Below are positions 52,254-61,148 of a DNA stretch of 64,000 bases, one piece after another (position 1 is the first letter of the stretch; each line of letters starts with the position of its first letter). The translations under genes and the position numbers were made by a program. The notes beneath the pieces are model-generated. The model worked only from the letters and a program-made list of their open reading frames with translations, was not told the origin of the DNA and did no database searches. Origin of the DNA: Acidobacteriota bacterium (GTDB lineage Bacteria > Acidobacteriota > Vicinamibacteria > Vicinamibacterales > UBA2999); NCBI GenBank assembly GCA_030697165.1, contig JAUYQQ010000022.1, forward strand, positions 62,001 through 126,000, written 5' to 3'.

Positions 52254-53108
52254 CTAGCGCCGCGAAAATATCCGGCTGATGCTGACTCGGTTCGCCAAGG
52301 TGCTTTCTCCGCTCGATCCCGAGAAAATGGATTGGGTCAGCGAGGGCACCTGGAGAATCCCCATGCAAAAAGTGGCCACAACGGCAAACGCCTGCATCGC
52401 GTAGATGCCGTAGTCCGCCTGCGTGATCACGGGCGGCAACGTCGTGACGTAGCGGAAGATGAATTGCTCGAAAATCATTAGGAAAGCGATGGCTACGACC
52501 GGGATGAACGAATATTGAATGAACGATTTGAACCAGCCCCAGAACAGCCAGTCGAGCTTCGGGACAATGAAGAAAGGGACAAAGATTGGCCCCAGAAGTG
52601 CACATACCGCGCTGGCAATCAGTCCAAAAGAGATGACAGCAAGGGACACCGCCTTCGCGAATGCGATTAGAAACAAGACGGTCCAATAGATCAGGTTCGC
52701 AAGGATCGACCACGGATCGGGCTGCATGAAGTGAGCGGACAGCTCATCGAGGTGCCGATAGACGTTGTCGAAGGCGCGCGCCTGAAGGACCGATTGGAAG
52801 TACCCGGCCTGGTCCGTGATGAGGTTGCTGAACGACACGCCGATGCCCGGAAGGGGGCTCTCATAGAAGGCGATCAGGGAGTAGCCGAACGAGATGAAGA
52901 GGAGCAACTTGGCGAAATCAAACATCTGTTCGCCGAGGCCGTCCCCGCTGAACATCACCCTGATGCCGTGCCAGGCGATCAGGATCACGGCGAACGACAG
53001 AAACAGCCGGTATCCGAACCGCAGGAACTCCGGCTCATATGTCAGCAACAAGCTGGTGATCGCCTGCTGAACGGTCGGAATAAGGTCGAGCGATGGGTGC
53101 GTCGGCAT
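52254..53108 (-). CDS. trbL: T4SS polytopic channel protein VirB6/TrbL
   Basis: 284 residues with five to six membrane helices (LFLSFAVILIAWHGIRVMFS, IYWTVLFLIAFAKAVSLAVI, FGLIASAVCALLGPIFVPFF, FIPVVAIAFLMIFEQFIFRY). The IFVPFFIVPKLDWLFWGWFK segment is the conserved VirB6/TrbL signature. It forms the inner-membrane part of the DNA channel. Confidence 0.85.
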   Translation of the reverse strand: MPTHPSLDLIPTVQQAITSLLLTYEPEFLRFGYRLFLSFAVILIAWHGIRVMFSGDGLGEQMFDFAKLLLFISFGYSLIAFYESPLPGIGVSFSNLITDQAGYFQSVLQARAFDNVYRHLDELSAHFMQPDPWSILANLIYWTVLFLIAFAKAVSLAVISFGLIASAVCALLGPIFVPFFIVPKLDWLFWGWFKSFIQYSFIPVVAIAFLMIFEQFIFRYVTTLPPVITQADYGIYAMQAFAVVATFCMGILQVPSLTQSIFSGSSGESTLANRVSISRIFSRR

Positions 53109-53126
53109 GGCTTGGCTCCTATCCGA

Positions 53127-53918
53127 TCAGGGCTGACGCCACGTCTGCAGGGCAGTGCCGGCGTCCGAGGGCCTGGCGCTTGCGGTGGCCTCGCGGTAGC
53201 GCCATTCCGACAGCTGCATGTTCATGGCTGCCGCGTGGGAATCCCGTTCCCGCTTGGTGTCGACCATGAGCTGCTCGACCAGGCCAATCATCAGGTTTGT
53301 GCGGGCCTGGCGCTGGCGGGCCGCAATCAGGGAGGCACCGCTAATCTTGTCCAGAACGGCGGTTGCGCTCTGCTCCAGGGTGCCGTTGGTCACATCTCCC
53401 TCGAGTGCCTCGATCGCACGCAGCTCGGCGCGACCCGCGTAGCGGATACGGCCGCTGTTGTGGATGGTTGCGACGCTGACGGCATCGGTGGCGTCAATCG
53501 TGGACAGTTGTTGCTCAAGCACCCTGCGAGCCACGGGCGGCAAACCCGCCGTGACTTCGTCGAAACCGGAAATCTGCTCTGTAACGCTGCGGTAGCCCAC
53601 GCCTTCTGAGTCGCCGAAATCGAGAGCGGATTGGAACGCTGCGGCCACCTCGTCGCCGTCACCAGCGTAGCCAGGATGGGTGCGCCACCGAGGCGCGTCC
53701 GGGGCGCCGTACTTGCCCAAATCCGTGAACATGCTGAGCCGCTGCGCCCATCGGCGAAGCTGACCGTGTTGTGCCACCTGTGTCTCGAGCAGGTACTCCC
53801 TCAGCGTGGCGGTGACCGCATTTCTCAGCGTGACAGAGGTGTCGTGCACCACGATCTGGGCATGTCCAGGCGAGGCAGCGAACAGAATAGCGACCACAAT
53901 CAGGGCGTGTTTCTTCAA
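53127..53918 (-). CDS. VirB5/TrbJ-like periplasmic protein, copy 2
   Basis: 263 residues with signal peptide (MKKHALIVVAILFAASPGHA). All helical mature protein; RQARTNLMIGLVEQLMVDTK, then MNMQLSEWRYRE and a C-terminal LQTWRQP. It shares the MNMQLxxWR region and the final TWRQP with the gene directly upstream, so the two are paralogues. TrbJ/VirB5 proteins are minor pilus components. Confidence 0.7.
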   Translation of the reverse strand: MKKHALIVVAILFAASPGHAQIVVHDTSVTLRNAVTATLREYLLETQVAQHGQLRRWAQRLSMFTDLGKYGAPDAPRWRTHPGYAGDGDEVAAAFQSALDFGDSEGVGYRSVTEQISGFDEVTAGLPPVARRVLEQQLSTIDATDAVSVATIHNSGRIRYAGRAELRAIEALEGDVTNGTLEQSATAVLDKISGASLIAARQRQARTNLMIGLVEQLMVDTKRERDSHAAAMNMQLSEWRYREATASARPSDAGTALQTWRQP

Positions 53919-53930
53919 GGCGATCTCCTT

Positions 53931-54707
53931 CTAGGGTTGACGCCACGTTCTCAGCGCATCAGAGCTGCCCTTGACCATGGCGTCGTTCGCACCCTTACCA
54001 CTGCGCCACGTCTCCAATTGCATGTTCATCGTCGCGGCCTCGGCATCGCGGAGCCGCTTGCCGCGCGCGAGCAGTTGCTCAACGGCGTGGGACAGGAGCT
54101 GATTCGCGGCCATGTCCTGGCGCCGGCCCAGCAGCTCGGCACCGGCGACCTTGTCGAGGATGGCGGTCAGCTCGTGATACCGAAGCAGGCCGTTCATGAC
54201 GTCATCCTCAAGACCTTGCACCGATTGCTGTAACCGGTCGCTGTACTGTCGAATGGCGCCTACCTGGTGACCGGCCATCATGGCGACTGAGTCTGCGATC
54301 TCCACCGTGGCGAGCTGCCTGGAGAACGCCCCCTGCGCCTTTGCGGTCATTCGGGCAGGTAGCTGCGGGCGCGACTCCAAGGGGACGGTGGTCGCCGCAT
54401 AGGCCGCACCGGTCGGATCGCCGGAGTTCAGACCTCTGAGCCAGGGCCCGGCGTGCGACCAACGACCGAAGTCGTGCTTGGCGCCGGAGATCGGGGGCGT
54501 CCGGTACCCCTCCATGTTGCCCAGCCCTTGCGACATTCGGAGGATCGTTCGGTACTGGGCGGTCAATTCTTCCAGCTGTCGCTGTGTTCGTTGAGCGATC
54601 AACACCGCCTGTTCGAGGTTCGATGGGTCGATCACCGCGAGTTGGCCGCGGGCGGGCACCGCAGTGAGCGTTAGGACGGCGAGTGCTAGAGCCAAGCGCG
54701 AAAACAT
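53931..54707 (-). CDS. trbJ: VirB5/TrbJ-like periplasmic protein, copy 1
   Basis: 258 residues with signal peptide (MFSRLALALAVLTLTAVPARG). LAVIDPSNLEQAVLIAQRTQ, then QRQLEELTAQYRTILRMSQG is the usual TrbJ start; the end is MNMQLETWRSGKG ... ALRTWRQP. Pilus-tip or assembly component. Tandem duplication with 53127 is noted there. Confidence 0.75.
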   Translation of the reverse strand: MFSRLALALAVLTLTAVPARGQLAVIDPSNLEQAVLIAQRTQRQLEELTAQYRTILRMSQGLGNMEGYRTPPISGAKHDFGRWSHAGPWLRGLNSGDPTGAAYAATTVPLESRPQLPARMTAKAQGAFSRQLATVEIADSVAMMAGHQVGAIRQYSDRLQQSVQGLEDDVMNGLLRYHELTAILDKVAGAELLGRRQDMAANQLLSHAVEQLLARGKRLRDAEAATMNMQLETWRSGKGANDAMVKGSSDALRTWRQP

Positions 54708-54710
54708 CTG

Positions 54711-55940
54711 TCACCTCTCTTGGTCAACGCCGGTGGTGGCTGCGCTCCACGCCGGCAGTTCCAGGTCGCTGGTCACATAGACCTTCACGCGGTGACCTTC
54801 TCGGATGGTGATCGTGGGCATGCGATTGAGAAATCGATTGAGCGACTGAGCGCTGGCCTGGGATGCTGCGTCAGCCGAGCCCGCCACAATCACCGTCCGG
54901 TCTCCGTCGCCGCTGCCTAACGCGGCGCTCCCGAGCCACTGCGACAGCCCGCCAACCAGGCCCACCGCCGCCGCAGCTCCAAACGTCGACCAGTAGTGCT
55001 GATTGACACGATCCTTCAGCCCGGAATCACCGCGCTGGTTCAGTCCCCTGAACTGGTCGAGGGCCACCGACTGTCCGTCCGGCATCACGACGCGGTGAAA
55101 GCCGACCGCCAGCCGCGTGTCGTTCAATCCTTCAACTTGTCGCGTTTCGCCGAGTACCCGCGCCCCAGCCGGCACCAGAATGTGCTGACCGTTCTGGGAG
55201 TAGACCGGGTTCGTGACCAGGCAGTTGACCGGCGAGGCCGCCGCTCCATCCAGGCGATTCGTCAGAACGGTGTCGATGATGGTGCCTTCGACGATCCGGT
55301 GCATATTGCCGGCAACAATCGAATACTCGCGGGCGTTGGCGGCAACACGTCGCGTGGCGCCCGGCACAGACGCGTTTTCGGACGCGGGGCTGGCCGCGAC
55401 CTCTTGAGGGCTGTTTCGCGTGGTCGCCCGGACAACCGCGTCAGCGATGGCGTCCAGGGATGGCTCGTTCCCAGCCAGGCGCGGTCGTTCGTCGGCCTGA
55501 ACTCCGGACTGGTCCGCCCTCGCGTCTGGCCTCTGCAGCGGTGCCCGCCGGCTCACGACGACATTGCTGGCGAACAGGCTCTCGTAGTCTCGCCGCTGCC
55601 GCTCGCCGGCAAGGGGATCGACTGCCTCAAGCTGGACGTCGTCCTGAAAGGCAGGAGGCAGGGAGGGCTCGCCCCTCAGCTCTGGGGCCGACAGGCCGTT
55701 GAGGGCACTGAGGCGCTCCTGATAGTCACGGACCCTGTCAGGGCTGACGGCCTGCTGCGCCGGGCTCGCCGCACTGCTGCGTTCGGGGGCCTGAGGCTGC
55801 CCGGTGAAGAAGATGATCAGGACAATTCCTAGCGCCAAGGCGACCATAAGCCAGGTCTGGATGCCCTTCGGCAGGACACCGCGCGGAACCGGCCGTCGGT
55901 CGACCACGGGCGCCGCGCCTTGTGTGTCGGTTGCGCTCAT
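54711..55940 (-). CDS. trbI: T4SS core protein VirB10/TrbI
   Basis: 409 residues: a short cytoplasmic start, one membrane helix (WLMVALALGIVLIIFFTG), a long Pro/Ala/Arg-rich periplasmic linker, then the beta-barrel domain (REYSIVAGNMHRIVEGTIID, HILVPAGARVLGETRQV, LDQFRGLNQRGDSGLKDRVN, TITIREGHRVKVYVTSDLEL). It spans both membranes and gates the channel. It follows virB9 by 2 bp. Confidence 0.92.
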   Translation of the reverse strand: MSATDTQGAAPVVDRRPVPRGVLPKGIQTWLMVALALGIVLIIFFTGQPQAPERSSAASPAQQAVSPDRVRDYQERLSALNGLSAPELRGEPSLPPAFQDDVQLEAVDPLAGERQRRDYESLFASNVVVSRRAPLQRPDARADQSGVQADERPRLAGNEPSLDAIADAVVRATTRNSPQEVAASPASENASVPGATRRVAANAREYSIVAGNMHRIVEGTIIDTVLTNRLDGAAASPVNCLVTNPVYSQNGQHILVPAGARVLGETRQVEGLNDTRLAVGFHRVVMPDGQSVALDQFRGLNQRGDSGLKDRVNQHYWSTFGAAAAVGLVGGLSQWLGSAALGSGDGDRTVIVAGSADAASQASAQSLNRFLNRMPTITIREGHRVKVYVTSDLELPAWSAATTGVDQER

Positions 55941-55942
55941 GG

Positions 55943-56722
55943 TTACTGCTCCCGCTGCTCAAACGACAGCCGTGTGCTACCCAGCGCCAAGTACCCACGG
56001 TCGAGCACCTTTGGGATGACGTAGACGCCGCCTCGAACCTGGAAGTTGACGATGGACGGCTTTCCATCCTTCAGCTCATAGAGCGCGGGAAGTTCGCGGG
56101 CGTCGGCTTTGAGAAACGTGAAGGCCCCGTCGTGCCAGATTGCCTGAACGAAGAATGGCTTCTCATACTTGGGGGTGCCATACGCAAACCGGAGTTTGCT
56201 GGGGTAGTCCTGATTGGCCGCTGCCAGCGCCTCCTTTGCGCGCTGTTCCGATCGGACGACCGCAGCTTTTGCCTCGGTCAGCTCCGAGTTCAGCCGTTCG
56301 ACATCAGCTGCGCTGTAGTACTTCTGGTGGCCGGTAGGTGCATCTTGATTCGCGTTCACGTAGATCTTCAGATCCGGCTGGCCTGAGCCGGCCTTCTCCT
56401 TGAGCAGGAAGGAGTAGATCGCACCCTTTGCGGTGACCAAATTGAGATTGGTCTCGGCGTCCGCTTTCGCAGGCTTGACGTGGGCGACGTTCTGCACGGC
56501 ACTGATGACCCAGAAGTCGCGGTCGCCGCAGATCACGTCGAGGATCTCATCGCCGTCCGGAAGGACAATCATCGTCGTATAGCGCAGCCGGGTGTTCAAG
56601 GGGATGACATTGCGGTCGGTCGCGGTCACTTCTCGAATACCACCTACTTGTGCGGCAGCCGGGCGAACGTCGAGGGCAACCCATGTCAGCGAAGCGACGA
56701 TCGGAATCAGTAGTGCGCGCAT
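55943..56722 (-). CDS. trbG: T4SS outer core protein VirB9/TrbG
   Basis: 259 residues from ATG 56722, which gives signal peptide MRALLIPIVASLTWVALDVRPAAA. YTTMIVLPDGDEILDVICGD, FWVISAVQNVAHVKPAKADA, TNLNLVTAKGAIYSFLLKEK are the VirB9 N-terminal domain, and PFFVQAIWHDGAFTFLKADA, FQVRGGVYVIPKVLDRGYLA the C-terminal domain that contacts VirB7/VirB10. The frame open upstream is not needed. Confidence 0.9.
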   Translation of the reverse strand: MRALLIPIVASLTWVALDVRPAAAQVGGIREVTATDRNVIPLNTRLRYTTMIVLPDGDEILDVICGDRDFWVISAVQNVAHVKPAKADAETNLNLVTAKGAIYSFLLKEKAGSGQPDLKIYVNANQDAPTGHQKYYSAADVERLNSELTEAKAAVVRSEQRAKEALAAANQDYPSKLRFAYGTPKYEKPFFVQAIWHDGAFTFLKADARELPALYELKDGKPSIVNFQVRGGVYVIPKVLDRGYLALGSTRLSFEQREQ

Positions 56723-56735
56723 CCAGTACCTCGTT

Positions 56736-59162
56736 TCAGGCAGAGGCGGCCAGGCGATCCAGGCCGGCCGCGAATCCAAACTCACGGAACACCGAAGCCA
56801 CCCGCTCGTTGTCAATCGGGGTGTTTGTATAGATCCAATAGCTCTTGGGATCGACGTTCAGGTCGAGCACTTTTGCTAGCTGAGCCCGCTTGAGCAGCAC
56901 CTGGCGGCGGGGCAGCAGGTTCGCCATCAAGCTCAGCTCCATCTCGTTCATCTGCAGGAGCTCGCGATACTGCTCCGGATTCATGGAGGGGTTCGCCAAG
57001 AGCAGCCGGGTCGGACAGCTCTCGACGACGGTCCTCAGCAGGTCGGCCGATGAGAAGTCTTCGATGCTCTGGGTGGCGAGGAGCATGGCGCCATTTCGCT
57101 TGCGCCAGGTCTTCAGGGCTTCCTGTGCATACGACCGCACCGCCGGGTGCTGAATGAGCCGCCAGGCCTCGTCCAGAACGCATACCTTGAGGCCCGGATC
57201 ACCGGGATCGTGGACGCACTGGCTCACCCGATGCAGGATGTAGAAGAGCAGCGGCTCCAGAACCGCGGGATACGACCGCATGGCCTCAAAGTCGAAGACC
57301 TGAAGCCGGTCCAGCGCTAGGGTGTCGACCGGGTTGTCAAACATCGAGGCGTATCGACCGCCCTCAACCCACTTGTGCAGTCGTCCCCCGACGGCCCTCG
57401 GGAGCAGGCTCGAGAGCGTGAACAGCCTCCGCTGCGATTGTTCAAGAACGTACAAGTTCTCAATCGCTTCGTACACCTCGCGGTCCTCGAGGTGGCTCAG
57501 GCGGTAGCCATCCTCTCCTTCAATCAGAACCTTGGTGAACGCATGGAGAAAGTGCAGTTGCTCCGGCGTTGGTGACGAGATGTCGAAAGGATTGATGGTG
57601 ACGGCCTGACGCCCGAGCCCCAGCTCGACATAGCTGCCCTGGAGAAGTGCCGTCAGCTTCCTGTAGCTGTGACCCAGATCGAGCACGATGGTGAGCGGGT
57701 CATGTTGCTGCAGCTGAGTGATCAGGAAGTTGAGCAGGAAGCTCTTTCCGCTGCCTGTTGAGCCGAGAACGAGTGTGTGGCCGACATCATCCACATGGAG
57801 GTTGAAGTGGTAAGGCGCCTGCTGCGGCGTCTCAAAGACGGCCAATGCACGTTGACCAAGATGAGGGCATAAAGGCTCGCCGTAGTCCTGGCTGAAGATG
57901 AAACTCAGATCCGCGCAATTGGTCTCCAAGAGGGCGATGCGCCGAAGATTGTAGGCGCCGTTGCCGGGGACGATGCTCAGCCAGGCGTTGAGAAGGTTAT
58001 AGGTTTCCTCGACGAAGACTCCGTCATGGGAGGCCAGAACCTTGGCTGCCTCCGCGCTGGCAGTTTCCAGTGCCCTCGTGTCTCGGCCGTGGAGCACGAG
58101 CGTCAGGGAGGTGGAGCCAAAGAAGTGCCCGTTGACCTCGAGCTCGGTGAGCGCATCGCCGAGCTGGCCGACCGTTGCCCCAGCGGAATCGTCTACCAAC
58201 ATCTCGTCCGGTGAGGTATCAGCCGACACGTAGTTCACCAGAGACACCCGTTTGTTGAAGAAATGCCGTCTGCGCGAGTGAATGTCGCGCCGCACTTTGT
58301 CGTTTGGGAGGCGTTGCCACTCGGCGCATGCCACGAACTCACCTGGTAGCTCCACCAGGTCTGAGAGCATGTGTGCGTAGGTATGGCTCGGCGGCTCCTT
58401 CATGGAGAGCACCTTCAGAGACCGTGTGCCAACCCGCAAGTGATCGCGATGGCATTCGATCGCGGAGTCGGCAGCGAAGTAGTCCAGGTATGTGTCGTAG
58501 CGCAGGCTGCTGGCGTCGGCGACACTGGGATCGAGGTTCAGGAGTCGCCGGAAGAAGGCGAACATCTCCGCCTTTGGCAGTCGCCGCAGGTGGCACTCGG
58601 CCAGTTGGACAGCGAATGCCGAGGCAGCCTGGTCAAGAGTGCGAGTGGCTTCATCGAGCTGCGACTCGAGCAGGTGGAACGTGTGCGTCAGCGATAGTTG
58701 CTCCCTGATGGTCGCGAGCGGTTGTCGGATGAATCGCCGCAGCGATCCATCGAGGTGCCCGATGCCGGTTTGGTCCGACAGCAGCACCAGATACTGATCG
58801 ACCTGGAACAGCCGCTCGCGCTTTCCGTTCAGGTACTCCGACCGACGCTGGAAGGCCTCCCGCGCCACTGCTCGCGAACAGTCCGGGACTGCAAACGCGT
58901 CGGCGTGCCGTTTGAGCAAGTATTGGTAGACGCGGGTCTTCTCATCCAACTGCCTCAACGCGGCTTCAAACTGGTGCGTGACGCGCTGTCGCTGCTCATG
59001 GGGCAATGCCTCGGCGTCGGGCCCCTGTACCTGGAACATGACGCCAACGCTCCCACTCTTGGTAACGAAAGTGACGTCATCCAGGAAGCCCCAGAGCGCT
59101 ATCAGTGAGTTGATGGCTCCGGATTCTTGGTAGTCGCGAAAGACTCGACCGAAGCGCGTCAT
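56736..59162 (-). CDS. trbE: T4SS ATPase VirB4/TrbE
   Basis: 808 residues, normal for the family. N-terminal domain starts GRVFRDYQESGAINSLIALW. Walker A VLGSTGSGKSFLLNFLITQL near 466, Walker B VCVLDEAWRLI near 665, and AMLLATQSIEDFSSADLLRT. VirB4 energises pilus assembly and substrate transfer at the inner membrane. It overlaps virB3 by 4 bp. Confidence 0.94.
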   Translation of the reverse strand: MTRFGRVFRDYQESGAINSLIALWGFLDDVTFVTKSGSVGVMFQVQGPDAEALPHEQRQRVTHQFEAALRQLDEKTRVYQYLLKRHADAFAVPDCSRAVAREAFQRRSEYLNGKRERLFQVDQYLVLLSDQTGIGHLDGSLRRFIRQPLATIREQLSLTHTFHLLESQLDEATRTLDQAASAFAVQLAECHLRRLPKAEMFAFFRRLLNLDPSVADASSLRYDTYLDYFAADSAIECHRDHLRVGTRSLKVLSMKEPPSHTYAHMLSDLVELPGEFVACAEWQRLPNDKVRRDIHSRRRHFFNKRVSLVNYVSADTSPDEMLVDDSAGATVGQLGDALTELEVNGHFFGSTSLTLVLHGRDTRALETASAEAAKVLASHDGVFVEETYNLLNAWLSIVPGNGAYNLRRIALLETNCADLSFIFSQDYGEPLCPHLGQRALAVFETPQQAPYHFNLHVDDVGHTLVLGSTGSGKSFLLNFLITQLQQHDPLTIVLDLGHSYRKLTALLQGSYVELGLGRQAVTINPFDISSPTPEQLHFLHAFTKVLIEGEDGYRLSHLEDREVYEAIENLYVLEQSQRRLFTLSSLLPRAVGGRLHKWVEGGRYASMFDNPVDTLALDRLQVFDFEAMRSYPAVLEPLLFYILHRVSQCVHDPGDPGLKVCVLDEAWRLIQHPAVRSYAQEALKTWRKRNGAMLLATQSIEDFSSADLLRTVVESCPTRLLLANPSMNPEQYRELLQMNEMELSLMANLLPRRQVLLKRAQLAKVLDLNVDPKSYWIYTNTPIDNERVASVFREFGFAAGLDRLAASA

Positions 59163-59470
59163 CGGCTCATCCTCACTTCGGCAGGCTGGTGCTTCAGTGG
59201 ATCGAATCGCCTCCGTGCCTTCGACGAAGACAGGAGGATGCGAAGCATCTCGGGGTCCCGGTCAGTGGCCCACAAAGAAAAGCCATAGAGGGCGACGAAC
59301 ATCAGCAGCCCGGCCAGGAACGAATAGAACAGGTTGAACGTTGCGGCGCCCAGGAGCATCGCCAGAAAGAACAGCCGGCGTTCGACGCCCCAAATGGTGA
59401 GCCGCCGATGGAGCCCCTTGTAAGTGACTCGGACCGTCGGTCGCGGCGTTTGAACTGGCTTGGTTGTCAT
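59159..59470 (-). CDS. trbD: T4SS inner-membrane protein VirB3/TrbD
   Basis: 103 residues with the VirB3 pattern: YKGLHRRLTIWGVERRLFFL, then two helices (LAMLLGAATFNLFYSFLAGL and FVALYGFSLWATDRDPE) and PEMLRILLSSSKARRRFDP. It binds VirB4 and takes part in pilus assembly. 6 bp after virB2. Confidence 0.88.
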   Translation of the reverse strand: MTTKPVQTPRPTVRVTYKGLHRRLTIWGVERRLFFLAMLLGAATFNLFYSFLAGLLMFVALYGFSLWATDRDPEMLRILLSSSKARRRFDPLKHQPAEVRMSR

Positions 59471-59476
59471 AGCCGT

Positions 59477-59866
59477 TTAGAACAACCACGTCATGAACTG
59501 GGCCGCGAACAGAGCCAGTCCGCCACCAAATACGATCCCGGAGATCTGTCGCTTGGCTCCACCTTCGCCGAACATGAACATGAGGCCACCGATCACAATG
59601 GCTACCAAGGCGAGCGACCGTGCGAGCGGCCCGGTGAACGTGAACTCGAGATTGCTGGCGGCCCTCTCCCATGGCGACTGCTGAGCAAACGCGACGGATG
59701 GCAGCAGAAGCACAACCGTAGTGAAGGCTTCAAGGATTGACGCGATCGACCAGCGTCGTGGCGGCGTGTTCGACGAGTCTGCCCGAAACGTTGCGCTTGA
59801 AATCGTCTGTGTGGCGACGGTAGATTCTCGACTCGATCGAGAAACAGGATAGATGCAGTCTGGCAT
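59477..59866 (-). CDS. trbC: T4SS pilin VirB2/TrbC
   Basis: 129 residues from ATG 59866, preferred because GAGG lies 8 nt upstream; GTG 59875 is also in frame. A long signal region (ASILEAFTTVVLLLPSVAFAQQ), then two hydrophobic helices (SLALVAIVIGGLMFMFGEGG and GIVFGGGLALFAAQFMTWLF), as in VirB2 pilins. It heads the transfer operon, about 50 nt after the predicted ECF promoter start site. Confidence 0.85.
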   Translation of the reverse strand: MPDCIYPVSRSSRESTVATQTISSATFRADSSNTPPRRWSIASILEAFTTVVLLLPSVAFAQQSPWERAASNLEFTFTGPLARSLALVAIVIGGLMFMFGEGGAKRQISGIVFGGGLALFAAQFMTWLF

Positions 59867-59920
59867 GTCGTTCACCTCGGATCCGACGACGACCTTTCCT
59901 CAAGATCGTCCCGTAACCGA

Positions 59921-59950
59921 TTGAACGCCATCGGGCACTGAAACCTTACA
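59921..59950 (-). promoter_or_regulatory. Putative ECF-type promoter for the T4SS operon
   Basis: On the minus strand TGTAAGG (59950-59944), 16 bp, CGTTCAA (59927-59921). The match to 39058-39087 covers TGTAAGGTTTCA, ten unmatched bases, then GCGTTCA. A 16-bp spacer and a CGT-type -10 are typical of ECF sigma factors. The start site would fall about 50 nt before the virB2 ATG. Confidence 0.65.
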
Positions 59951-60036
59951 CGTCTAAATACCGCCGAGAGTCAGCTCGATACTGAAAACAACCGCTTGTC
60001 CCGCCGCCTCCCCACGGCGAACAGACGGGATGAATC

Positions 60037-60300
60037 ATGGAGCACCTGCGAACGATTGCGCTGCTCGATAGCGACGGCCAGCCATTTCAACCGCGCATAG
60101 AGCACGTTCTCCTGCAGCTGTTACTGTGCCTGCGTCGCGAGTTCCCGTCCTTGCAGGACGAAGTGGGCCTGGCGGAGATCATGGAAGAGGCCGGGCGCAG
60201 GAGTCGGCATCGCGAAGAACGTGGGACCCTCGAACGGCTGCACGGCTATGCCTGGGTCACTGTTCGAAGCATCGCGACGCGGGCTAGGTGTCTCAGCCAT
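60037..60300 (+). pseudogene. Truncated sigma factor, homologue of 34437-35015
   Basis: From ATG 60037: MEHLRTIALLDSDGQPFQPR, then REFPSLQDEVGLAEIMEEAG and LERLHGYAWVTVRSIATRAR, which align with FPALKDDVALVEVLEEAGRR and LHGYAWVTVRSVATSFMRR of the intact factor. After about 60290 homology stops and the frame runs into the antisense of the DUF4198 gene. The whole region 4 HTH is missing, so it cannot work as a sigma factor alone. It is divergent from virB2. The breakpoint marks a past rearrangement. Confidence 0.75.
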
Positions 60301-60331
60301 CGAGCCCGACTCAAAGTCCGTAACGGGTGCG

Positions 60332-61138
60332 TTACTTCCGCGAATAGACAAACGTCGCCCAGTGGACGTCCCATTGGGCGTCGGCGCCGGCCGGCGTTGG
60401 GACGACGTGAATCGTACGCACGTTCCATAAACCCGCACCGGTCGGCACGGTGATGATGCCGCCATTGGACGTTGTGAGCGTGACGTCCTTGGCAGGTTTC
60501 CCGCCGGGCGAGGCCATCTCCGCATGCACGCGAGCGCCGTCAAGCGGCTTTCCCTGAAACATGACGCGCATCCGCAACTGACCTGAGCCGGCGGGATCGT
60601 CCAGTGGAATGAACTCAAGCGGATGGCCAGCGTCGCGATCGTAGGCGCGAGCGCCGTTCCCAACTTCGACGACGGTCTTGCCATACTTCGCATACCGCCG
60701 GACAATGTCTGACTTCGGCAACTGACCCAGGCGATCGTAGCGCGCGAGCGCGTCCTCGGCGCCCTCGCCGACCAAGTACTTGCGGAAACTTTCGGCCGTC
60801 TCCTTGACGTGTCGCCACCCGACCTCGACGGCAACAATCTTCTGGCCAGGCGTCTTGGGCCGATGCCTTAAGACGAGGGAGTTGTCTTGCGTCGCCAGTG
60901 CGGTGATTCGCTCTTCGCTGTCGGCGCCGATGACTCGCGCGGAGGTGACGCGGTCGGGTGTCACCGCGGACAATGTCGTCGGAAACGCACTGCTCGTTTG
61001 GCCCTTGATAACGATCTCTCCTGACGCCGGCACAGCGAACGCGTCAGGCACGAGCCAAAAATCGTGAGCGCTGGCGCCGGCTGCGAGCATGCAGACGGCA
61101 GCGGCCAAAGCCAGGATACGGCGGCGACGAGAAATCAT
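60332..61138 (-). CDS. DUF4198 periplasmic protein
   Basis: 268 residues with signal peptide (RRRRILALAAAVCMLAAGASA), mature start HDFWLVPDAFAVPASGEIVI, the hallmark of DUF4198 proteins. These are beta-rich periplasmic proteins, some linked to nickel or cobalt uptake; an N-terminal His is often conserved, here directly after the cleavage site. ESFRKYLVGEGAEDALARYD is the usual helical insert. It lies 10 bp after lgt in the metal cluster. Metal binding is inferred from family. Confidence 0.75.
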   Translation of the reverse strand: MISRRRRILALAAAVCMLAAGASAHDFWLVPDAFAVPASGEIVIKGQTSSAFPTTLSAVTPDRVTSARVIGADSEERITALATQDNSLVLRHRPKTPGQKIVAVEVGWRHVKETAESFRKYLVGEGAEDALARYDRLGQLPKSDIVRRYAKYGKTVVEVGNGARAYDRDAGHPLEFIPLDDPAGSGQLRMRVMFQGKPLDGARVHAEMASPGGKPAKDVTLTTSNGGIITVPTGAGLWNVRTIHVVPTPAGADAQWDVHWATFVYSRK

Positions 61139-61148
61139 GGATGCGTCC

